A stretch of 22,451 bases of DNA, taken from positions 1 through 22,451 of the IMG/VR virus record IMGVR_UViG_3300030090_004503, one strand, 5' to 3'. Origin of the DNA: a virus. The translations under genes were made by a program, and so were the position numbers. The notes under the pieces are model-generated. The model searched no databases. It worked only from the letters and a program-made list of their open reading frames with translations, and was not told the origin of the DNA. Positions within the stretch are counted from its first letter, which is position 1. Every line of letters begins with the position of its first letter. This document shows positions 11,905 through 20,100 of this stretch, one piece after another.

Positions 11905-12018
11905 GGCAAACGACACGCCAACGGTGAGCAGTTGGAAAAAGTAAGCAAGGTTAGTCTTACGGATTTTTTTAGCAGTCGGATGCTAAAAGTAATATCAATC
12001 ACTAGTTTGCCCTAAAAA
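11898..12018 (+). ncRNA. Structured RNA element with 14-bp closing helix and three hairpins
   Basis: TTTTTAGGGCAAAC (11898-11911) pairs perfectly with GTTTGCCCTAAAAA (12005-12018). Inside are three hairpins in series: CCAAC/GTTGG (11918-11922/11931-11935), GTAAG/CTTAC (11941-11945/11956-11960) and TAGCA/TGCTA (11970-11974/11981-11985). The loop GTCG of the third (11975-11978) is complementary to CGAC (11911-11914). The next gene's AAGGAG site starts 3 nt after the helix. Confidence 0.7.
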
Positions 12019-12031
12019 AGTAAGGAGTATT

Positions 12032-12181
12032 ATGATACATGTAGATGATATAAAAATATGGTTAGAATTATTAGAAGAATCTAGAGATGAACTTCTAAGA
12101 ATATATGGGGACAGGGCTATAAAAGGCATTCCTTTATATGAAAGATTAAATAAAGCAATTAAGAAAGCGAGGGAATTATGA
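12032..12181 (+). CDS. Small helical hypothetical protein, 49 aa
   Basis: It starts MIHVDDIKIWLELLEE after a TAAGGAGTATT site. It is two probable amphipathic helices, acidic then basic (NKAIKKAREL), separated by Y-G-D-R-A-I-K-G-I-P. It may form a small helical hairpin or dimer. It ends in an ATGA overlap with the next gene, opening the accessory block downstream of the structured RNA. No family is recognised. Confidence 0.6.
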   Translation: MIHVDDIKIWLELLEESRDELLRIYGDRAIKGIPLYERLNKAIKKAREL

Positions 12182-12330
12182 GTAAAAGAAACTGGGGTAA
12201 ATCTACATTAAAATATTGCCCTATAAATAAAAAAGTTTGGCAACAAAAAAGAAATGGAATGGTTGTATCATACGTAGATATGCCGACATATGGATTAAAA
12301 AGGGAGGAAATGCCTAATGGCCAGACCTAG
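12178..12330 (+). CDS. Small hypothetical protein, 50 aa
   Basis: It begins MSKRNWGKSTLKYCP and has a basic N-terminal half with one Cys, a beta-hairpin-like VWQQKRNGMVVSYVD, then MPTYGLKREEMPNGQT. The ATG shares an ATGA junction with the preceding gene, and the stop overlaps the next gene by 14 bp. The next gene's AAGGGAGGAAA site lies inside it. No family is recognised. Confidence 0.55.
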   Translation: MSKRNWGKSTLKYCPINKKVWQQKRNGMVVSYVDMPTYGLKREEMPNGQT

Positions 12331-12448
12331 AAAAGTAAACAACACATTTTGGTTGAGGTTTACTAAAAAATACTTTGGATATTCAGTAGATTATTTGGCT
12401 GAAAAATACAAAGTATCTAAAAGAACAATATGGAGATACTTAAAATGA
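12317..12448 (+). CDS. Mini helix-turn-helix protein, 43 aa
   Basis: The C-terminal 22 residues (YSVDYLAEKYKVSKRTIWRYLK) fit a helix-turn-helix DNA-binding motif: a first helix, a K-V-S turn and the recognition helix KRTIWRYL. The N-terminus (MARPRKVNN) is basic and could grip the minor groove. At 43 aa it is little more than the motif, so it would need to dimerise or act with a partner. It overlaps both neighbours and has a GGGAGGAAA site. A phage transcription regulator is the likely role; the repeat cluster at 1822-1905 is one conceivable target, which is pure inference. Confidence 0.6.
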   Translation: MARPRKVNNTFWLRFTKKYFGYSVDYLAEKYKVSKRTIWRYLK

Positions 12449-12882
12449 TAAATCTGAAAGGAGTAGATGTGGCAGAAAAGTTAAAAGAATATCAAGCTTT
12501 AAAATACAATAAAGACAATAAATTTGACGTTGATTTAGAGTTTGGAGAAAAGTTTGAAAAAAGTTTAGCTAAAATACTTACACTAGGTAAGATAGAAGTT
12601 AAAACTGAAAGAGATAAATGGAAGAAAACAGGCAATATAGCAATAGAACTATCTTCTAGAGGCAAATTAAGTGGGCTAGTTACTACAAAAGCTGAATGGT
12701 GGTGTCAAGTACTCACTATTAAAGGCAATATTGTAGGTATCTATATGGTTCCAGTTAAAAAGCTTAAAAAAATAGTAAAACATAGCGTAGAATTTGGTAG
12801 AGGAAGGATGGTAATGGGTGGAGATAATGATACAAGCGAAATTGCATTAATACCATTAGAGGATTTGACTAATGGAATTTGA
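12445..12882 (+). CDS. Possible PD-(D/E)XK-fold nuclease-like protein, 145 aa
   Basis: The ATG at 12445 is preferred since it makes an ATGA junction with the preceding stop and has GGAGAT 9 nt upstream; an in-frame ATG at 12430 adds five residues. Residues 32-66 (EFGEKFEKSLAKI, then GKIEVKTERDKWKKTGNIAIE) resemble the E...(D/E)-x-K core of small phage PD-(D/E)XK nucleases, with E35 or E38, E51 and K53 as candidate catalytic residues. A G-x-x-S-G-L-V-T-T-K-A-E-W-W segment follows, as in a widespread phage family whose members keep the T-G-N-x-x-I-E and S-G-x-x-T-T motifs. DNA processing or resolvase-like activity is plausible; the fold was judged by eye. Confidence 0.55.
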   Translation: MINLKGVDVAEKLKEYQALKYNKDNKFDVDLEFGEKFEKSLAKILTLGKIEVKTERDKWKKTGNIAIELSSRGKLSGLVTTKAEWWCQVLTIKGNIVGIYMVPVKKLKKIVKHSVEFGRGRMVMGGDNDTSEIALIPLEDLTNGI

Positions 12883-13159
12883 GAAAAACAAAAAGTATTT
12901 TTCTTGCTTGAAGGAGGAGAGAGAAGGAAGATGGGTATGCGAAAATCCCTTATTTGTGTGCGGAGATAAGGGATTATACCCTATTTATAGAGCAAATGGA
13001 AGATATGGAATACTAAACAAACATTACCATGAACTAATACTAAAACCTATTGATAAAGAGACATTAGATATGTGGGGAACTAAAGCAGAGGCTGGAAATA
13101 AAGGAGCTAAAAACATAATGAAATTTAAGGAGGAAGACAATGAATTTAAAGGACTTTAA
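12872..13159 (+). CDS. Hypothetical protein, 95 aa
   Basis: It overlaps the nuclease-like gene by 11 bp and the next gene by 20 bp. It has three Cys (C12, C23 and C30), several aromatic residues and a YPIYRANGRYGILN segment, followed by a charged helical C-terminus. The end contains the AAGGAGGAAGACA site of the next gene. No family is recognised; the compact beta-rich middle suggests a small globular protein. Confidence 0.6.
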   Translation: MEFEKNKKYFSCLKEEREGRWVCENPLFVCGDKGLYPIYRANGRYGILNKHYHELILKPIDKETLDMWGTKAEAGNKGAKNIMKFKEEDNEFKGL

Positions 13160-13421
13160 AGTAGTTTGTAGACTTATAGATGATATTATAGGTATCAAAA
13201 CAAAGCAAGGAAATACGCTTAAAAAGGCGATAAAAAACTATTTTGATACTAAGCCTATAAGTGTTAAATTAGTAGCGAAAGAGAACATATCTTTTAATAT
13301 AGCTGATATATCTAGGCATTCAAAAGCCGCTGATGAAGCTATGGAAAGATATACAGAAAAGTTAAAGTTGGAAACTGAGAAATTAAAGAAAAAAGGGGAG
13401 TTCTGTGGAATATCAGGTTGA
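13140..13421 (+). CDS. Hypothetical protein, 93 aa
   Basis: The start (MNLKDFKVVCRLIDDI) has an excellent AAGGAGGAAGACA site within the preceding gene. It appears as helix, strands (ISVKLVAKENISFNIA), then a long basic coiled-coil-like helix (residues 60-87). The stop lies in the loop of a 12-bp hairpin (13403-13439), which may attenuate or process the message before the next gene. No family is recognised. Confidence 0.6.
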   Translation: MNLKDFKVVCRLIDDIIGIKTKQGNTLKKAIKNYFDTKPISVKLVAKENISFNIADISRHSKAADEAMERYTEKLKLETEKLKKKGEFCGISG

Positions 13422-13439
13422 GACACTTGATATTCACAG
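13403..13439 (+). promoter_or_regulatory. Hairpin spanning the end of the 93-aa gene
   Basis: CTGTG-(G)-AATATCA pairs with TGATATTCACAG over 12 bp with one bulged G and a 12-nt loop that contains the TGA stop. There is no T run, so it is not a classic terminator. It ends 10 bp before the next ATG, which has no obvious ribosome binding site, so the fold may help position ribosomes for re-initiation. Confidence 0.5.
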
Positions 13440-13449
13440 TTAGTGAATT

Positions 13450-13746
13450 ATGGCAAAATTTAAAAAGAAACCTACTATAAGAGAAATAGCAGGTATTCAA
13501 ATAGAGTTAAACAGAAGGTTAAACGGAGTAATGAACCTTTTAAGTGAACTAGAAAAAGCTTTTGGACTTTATGTTGAAATGAATAAAGACGTTGACAAAT
13601 TCAGTAAATATATAGAAAAAAAGATTAAAGAAATGAAGGAAATGCAAAATGACGCAACTGGAAATGAAGAATCTGATAAACAAAATATTCAAAAAGATTC
13701 AGACGACAAGGGAAGCAGGACAAAAAGAGTACGCAAGAAAAAGTGA
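13450..13746 (+). CDS. Coiled-coil hypothetical protein, 98 aa
   Basis: It starts MAKFKKKPTIREIAGIQIEL. Residues 8-75 form long amphipathic helices with heptad-like spacing. The last 30 residues are low-complexity and charged, ending in RTKRVRKKK. The start lacks a clear AGGAG site and follows a hairpin. The 3' end overlaps the next gene by 98 bp in another frame, and the low-complexity tail coincides exactly with that overlap, as expected if the tail frame is constrained by the other protein. Function unknown; an oligomeric scaffold or nucleic-acid-binding role is possible. Confidence 0.6.
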   Translation: MAKFKKKPTIREIAGIQIELNRRLNGVMNLLSELEKAFGLYVEMNKDVDKFSKYIEKKIKEMKEMQNDATGNEESDKQNIQKDSDDKGSRTKRVRKKK

Positions 13747-13954
13747 TAATGCGTTTGCTAACTTTGAAAGAGTTGGTGAAAACCTCGGAATAGACAAAAA
13801 AGAAGTTTTACTTGTCTATTTATTAAAGCATATTGACGGAATATGTTCATACGTAAAAGGTCATAAAAGTCAAAGAGAAGATGTAAGAGGGAGAATAACT
13901 GATGTTATTGTTTACTTATGTCTTCTTTGGGGGATGGTAGAAGAAAATGATTAA
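13649..13954 (+). CDS. DUF1599/Nmad1-like protein, 101 aa
   Basis: Residues 17-97 fit a small all-helical family found in phages (nucleotide-modification-associated domain 1, DUF1599). The pattern is K/Q-x-E-Y-A-R-K-x-D-N-A-F-A-N-F-E, then L-x-K-H-I-D-G-I, and finally R-G-R-I-T-D-V-I-V-Y-L-C-L-L-W-G. The conserved acidic, His and Asp positions resemble MazG-type NTP pyrophosphohydrolases, so it may act on nucleotides; the biochemistry of this family is uncertain. The start has a GAAGGAAATG sequence as a ribosome binding site and overlaps the previous gene by 98 bp. An 8-bp overlap couples it to the next gene. Confidence 0.55.
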   Translation: MTQLEMKNLINKIFKKIQTTREAGQKEYARKSDNAFANFERVGENLGIDKKEVLLVYLLKHIDGICSYVKGHKSQREDVRGRITDVIVYLCLLWGMVEEND

Positions 13955-14135
13955 ATGCCCTATATGTAGAGAACTCATAACACCTTCGTCATTAACCTAC
14001 AAAATATCTTCAGGATTTCAAAACGAAGATGGAAGTTATTACGAACAAGCAACAATCATAATACATAAAGAATGTAGTTATGATTACCTTTATAATCCAT
14101 TCGAAAAATTAGAAGAAGACATTAAGAATAGTTAG
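13947..14135 (+). CDS. Small zinc-finger-like protein, 62 aa
   Basis: C4-P-I-C7 near the N-terminus and H40-K-E-C43 near the middle make a plausible C2HC zinc site holding together a short beta-sheet (LTYKISSGF, ATIIIHKEC). It ends with an acidic tail. It overlaps the previous gene by 8 bp and its stop overlaps that of the giant convergent gene by 4 bp, so there is no room for a normal bidirectional terminator. Role unknown. Confidence 0.6.
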   Translation: MIKCPICRELITPSSLTYKISSGFQNEDGSYYEQATIIIHKECSYDYLYNPFEKLEEDIKNS

Positions 14136-17100
14136 AATATATCTATACTTTTGCCTGGAGTAATGGGCTCATAGTTTTCTTCTCTCATTCTTTTAGCATG
14201 TTGAGAGAATCCAGTTAATGGAAATCCGAATACTTTTTCAGGTATTCTCATAGGGTTTTTAAATATGTTTTGCTCTGGATGAAGTAAATCTCTACCCATT
14301 CTTCCAAAAGGAAACATAGTCCAAATATAATAATCAGCTAATTTAGTATAATCATCTTCAGCAAACTCCCTGATTATAGATATAGGGAATCTAGCAATAG
14401 GAGGAGTTATCATTTGAAGAGGAGCAATAGCACTTGGATATGTTCCAAAAAATGCTCTATCTCTTTCTTTTTCATCTCCAAATACCCATTGTGCAGTATC
14501 TTGAATCCAGCCATATGGAGCTGGAATAGTTTGCTCAAACATAGAATACATAAATAAAGAACCTAAAGCCATTACAAATAAATCAGTAGTCATCATTCTT
14601 TCAAACTTTTTCATTCCTTCACTTCCAGGCTTATATCCATATCTTTTTGCAAGTTTTCTTACATCATTTCTGAATCTAACAGCATTCCAAGCCCATAATT
14701 GGAAACGTGTCATTGTTTTTCCTAAAGCAGAACGAGCAAATGCAGGTCTAAATGGAGCAGAATACAAAAATTGTGTAGCCTTTACACCTTTTTTAGCAAG
14801 TTCTATTAAAATAGGGCTATCTGGGTTTTTAATTGAACCTCCAAATCTTTCCCACGCCTTAATATAATGAGCCAAATAAGCATCTCTTCTTAATCTTCTT
14901 TCTGGAATTGACATAAACTTAGCAGCTAAATCCATTATAGGTTTAGTTACTCCGTGTTTTTTACGCAATGCTTCTAATTCAGCTTTAGCAATTTCTTGAC
15001 CACCTTTTGCTTTTGCAGATACAGCATCTATAAATTCTTCATTTTTTATTCCTCTTAAAGATTTGTCTAGCCCTAGTTCATGTTTAGCTAGTTCAACCTG
15101 TATTCCATGTTCATCTAAATGCCTTATAACACCCTCTTCATTTTCAAATTTTCTATTAATTGTTTTAAGATATTCATAGTCATAAGCTTTTCTTAAAGGC
15201 TCATATCCAGCAGATTGGAATGTATGCATAGTTCCACCAAATATATTATTAATAGGAGTTTTAGGATGCGTCATTAAAGTAGCTAATTGGAATCTAGCCT
15301 CTAAAGTTCCAATTTTTTGAACATCATAATTATCTAATTGCTGAAGTTCTTTAGGAAGTTCTTTGTCTTTATTTAGTAAGTTTAAAGATTCTCCAATTTT
15401 ATTAAGCCTATTGGCAAATATATTATCTGCAAACCAACCATAAGGAGTTGTGCTTACATGCAAATTAGGGTTATTCCAAGCCTCTGAGCTTACGATACTA
15501 GGAGCTCCCATAGCCTCTCTAGTATATTGCCTCCAAAACCAGTCCCAATTTCTTACAACTTCTAATGCATCTTCATAATCTTTTTCTTTGCCCTTTTTAG
15601 CTTCTTTAGTTATTTTATTAAACCACTTAGGATTTTCAGCAATTTTTTGTGTATTTCTTTTATGCATATTATGCAAAGTTTCTCTAGTAATCAAATTTGT
15701 CATAGTATCATAAAGATTTTTAGTTGCATTCTGTATATAGATACCATGAATTACAGGGTCCATCATATAATCTAATTTATGATTTTCTCTGCTTCTTTGA
15801 TTGCCAGTTCTTCTTGTTATTGATTGTAAATTAGCAGTATTTAATCTGTCTGTTTCATATTCAGCCAATTCATCTTTAACTCTTTTAAACATCATTCTAT
15901 CTAAAGTTGTAATATAATCTTGATTTCTACCTAAATCATAATCTCCATTTTGAAATTTATATTTCATAAAGTTAGCTTTCATTTCTTGAACGTATTCATT
16001 AGATATTTTTTTATACATTTTGCTATCAAGAGGTACACCTTCTAATTCTTTTTCAAATTTAGCTCTAATTTCATTTTGTTCTTTCATCATTACTTCTTTA
16101 CTTGCTTTAGTATCATTGAAATAATGAGGAATATAACCTTTTCTGTATCCAGTTTCAGGAACAATTAACTTTTCAAGAGTTTTTAGTTTCTTCTCTGTAT
16201 CTGGTTTGTAGAACTTTTGTTCTTTTTTAGACAAATTAAAGTATTCTTCAGCAGAGATTATTTCTTCTGTAATTTCTCCAGTTTTCTTATCAACAATCTC
16301 TTTTATATATTGTTCTGTTTTTAGATTTTCTATAGCCATAGAACGCATAAGCTGACGCATTCCATCACTTCCAACATTTAAAGCAAAATCTAAAGCTTTA
16401 TCAGGCCCTTTTGCCCAAGCTGTTCTTAAATCTCTCATAAACTTTTTAACATCAAGTCTTCGTTGAGTTTGTAGTTTGTCATAATAACCTAGAGTATAAT
16501 CAACTAAAGGATGCTTAGAGTAAAATCCATTTCCTACATCATCGTATTTTTCTTGTTCTTTTTTACTTAAAAGATTCCATTCGTCTTTATGTATTTTGTC
16601 AAACACACCGCTATTTAATTCGAATAATTTTTCATATTTAGATTCTATTGTTTTCATTAAATGATTTACGACTTGCCAACCTTTATAACTTCTTCTTCCA
16701 GAGCCATCCATATCTAACATATAATCTTTCTGAAACAAAGGGGTTCTTCCACTAGCAGTAGTTCTCCAGCCGTATAAATCTCTTAGTTTTTCCCACTTTT
16801 GAACATATGCTTGTTTTAATTCTGTATTATCTAATAATTCTCGTTGTTTTAATTCTATTTTAGCTAAAGCTATATTATGCAATGCCATACCATCTTTTGT
16901 TTGATTTAGAAAGTTTATATCTTCCATAAATTCATTTGACAATCTAGCGGAATGTGCTTCTTGCATAGAAGTCATTCTGTGTATTTGACTTTGTAATACT
17001 TCTCCCCAGGAAGTAGGATAAAGCATATCAACTTCTTTAGCTTCTTTACCAGCCCAATCTTTTAGAAACCCTTTTCTTTGCATAAAAACTATGTCTTCAG

Positions 17101-20100
17101 CCATTTGTTCATTAGATACCATTAAAGGAAACTGCATTTGATTTCTAGCTTTTAAAGATAATCTTTTTAATAAAGGTAACTGTTTTTCCCAATGTTTAAA
17201 AACACCGCCTTGTTTAATTTCTTTGTAAGTATTAATAACTCTTCTAAAGTCTGATAAATTCCATTGGTCTACAGACTTAGTAACAGGGTCAAAAGGGTCT
17301 ATATATGTATAAAGCCCCATTAAAGTTCTATTTAATTTTTCCATATTAAAATTAGGGTCTGTTACAATCAAATTAGCAAATTCAGATACAACTTTAGATT
17401 GTTCTGGAGTGAGTTTCCCTTTACGCATATTTTCCATACCAACAATATCGCCTATTAAAGAGTTTCCTATTTCAGGCTCTAGTATTTCTCTATATCTTAC
17501 TTCAGGGTCAAATAGTTCAACTACTTTACTTTTTTCAAATTTTTCTATATGCTTTTCAACTTTAGGGCTTATTTTTGGTGCTTTTCCAGCCTGTTTATAA
17601 AACTCATTCATAGATTCAAGAAACTTTTTAATATTACTACTAGAAACTTCTCTAGAATTAAAAGCAGCTCTAGTGCTTCCAGTTCTTGCCCCTTCTCTTT
17701 TATAAAGAAAACGTAATGCATCTTTTTGCATTTCACTCTTATAAGGAAGAGATTCGTAAGTGTTTTTTATTTGATTACTAACATTTTTATTTCTAAAAGA
17801 GCTTAATAATAAAGTGTCAAACATATCTTTTGCATATTTTGAAGATAGTCTATTTTTAAAGTCTCTTATAGCATTATCAATTCTTACTTGGTCTAATATT
17901 TTAGTTCCAGTAGTTTCAGGAGCTTTACCTTTTTCAGCATTTACTAAATCTAACCATACTTGTATTTCAGGGTCATTTTTTTTAGATGCTGTAGATGTTT
18001 CTTCTAAAGAAGATTTTAAAATCCTTCTTTGCTCTAAGTTTGATTTGTCTATTTTTTTAATAAATTCAGCATTCTCAAACATTTCGCTAAATTCTCTGTC
18101 TGATATTTTTTGACCAGCTTTAATAGCATCTTTGTATATTTCTAAGATTCTAGAAAAACCTCCCATTTCCCAAACTGAATTTTCTAAAAACTCTTCTGTT
18201 GTTTTTACAAATTTATCAAGCTTTTCTTTAACTTGCTTTTGATTCATTTCAGGTGTAATTTCGTGGAAATAATCTTTTATATCTGCTTTTCTAAACTCTT
18301 TAATAATATCTGCAGGATTAGATTCGGACATAAGTTCTCTTTTGTAAGAATTTTGTAATTTTTTGTCAAACATAAAAGTTATTTGCTTGCTTTCTGGATA
18401 ATCTAATTTAGTTCTGTCTAAGAGTTTTTTAAATACATCTTTCTCAGGTAATGATTTCATTAACTTGTTATAATCATTTAAAGTTTTATTATAAGAAGTT
18501 TGATTAACTCTATCAAATATAGACATTCTTAAATCTACACCTTGCATCATTTTAGCCAATCTAGGTAACGCTGTGTTCATTTCTGGCTCAGTTAACTTGT
18601 CTATTCCTTTAATTAATTCTTGTTTTTGGTCATATGTAAACTTCTTTCCTGTATTAAAATCTTGACCATAAAATGCTCTATTAATATCAGAAAATAAATT
18701 AAATCTACTTTGTTTTGTTATATTAGGAGCGTATAATCTTTTTATTGCTATAGTTGATTTAGGATAATCAAGAAAACCACTTCCAGCACTTAAAAAAGAA
18801 TAATTTGACTCCATCCACCCACGTTCAGGATGAAGTATTTGCACTTTAGGTTTTTGATAATATGCGTCAGTAAGAAGACGTGATATTTGTTGTCTATTTA
18901 TAAGGCCTAATTCATTAGCTGGGTCAGCAGTAAATCTTATCAAAGCAGAAGATAAAGTTAACTGTCTTAATTTATCAATTTCACTTGTCTTTGGTGCTCT
19001 AATAATTCTATATGTTGTTTGTTCATTTTCAGGAATCGTTTTATAAGCTCCTGTTTTAAAATCAAATTTTTTCGAAATAGTACCCTCTTCTACTACATCA
19101 ACTCCTGTTTTATCCCTTTTGCCTATTTTTATAGGGCTTTTAATAACAGAAGCCCAAGCGGCTCTATGATTTTGTGTCATGCTAACTACATCTGACATTA
19201 AAGCCCTTGAACTAGCAGTTTGTTCGCCTACAAAACCTCTTAATGTAGGAGAAAATTGAGCATACGGAAAAGCATCGTTTTTATTTATAGTATAATTAAA
19301 TATATTTTCAGGTATATTTAATTCTTTTATAGTTTCAGGATTTAACACTACTTCATGATGGTGCATGTCTTTTACTTGGGAATAAACAGGTTTTTTAGGA
19401 GGTTGTTTTATATATAAAGGAGCAAATATAACTGTTCCATCAGATTGCTTTACATTTTCTGCAGTTCTATGTGTATAAATATCTTTATAGGTAGCGCCTT
19501 CTTTGTTTGTTTTTTCAATAGCTTTTCCTTCAATTAATCCAAATGATTTTAAAATATCTTTAGCAGGAGTTTTACCTTGTAAATATCCAGGAGGAGCAAC
19601 ACCTCTTGTTTTCTTTCCAAGAAGTCTTGCTACTTCAAGACCTATCATATCAGCCCCTAACTGGCCTCCACTTCTAACAAATTCAACATCTTTTAACCCT
19701 TCTTTTAAAGCTGCTTCTATATTTTTCTTAGTAATGTTTACATCTTTATCTGGATATACTTTTAAACCTTTAGGTCTAGAACCAGCTACATTTATTTCTT
19801 TAATTCCAAAACGTTTAATAAAATCTGCTAATTCTTTTCCTGTAGGATTGACTATGTAAGGTTTATTATTATCATTTGCAAAACGAGCAGTAAGACGACT
19901 TCCAGGGCTTTCAATATCGGTAGGAAATACTTCACCTCTACTTGTAAATTCATCTTTCTGATTTTTATACATTTGAAGCCATTCTTGTTTCATTCCTTCG
20001 CCAGAGCCATCTGCTCTTCTTCCTCCAAAATACATAAATGCACTATCTGCATCAAGGTCAGCACCACCTAGTTTTTCCATAGCTCTTCCATGTATTAGTA

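Noticed and set aside
17409-17600. Plus-strand open frames inside the giant gene (also at 17814-18113 and 19503-19859)
   Set aside because: They lie antisense to a long, domain-bearing frame, lack ribosome binding sites, and encode Ser/Phe/Leu-rich sequences typical of antisense readings of AT-rich genes.
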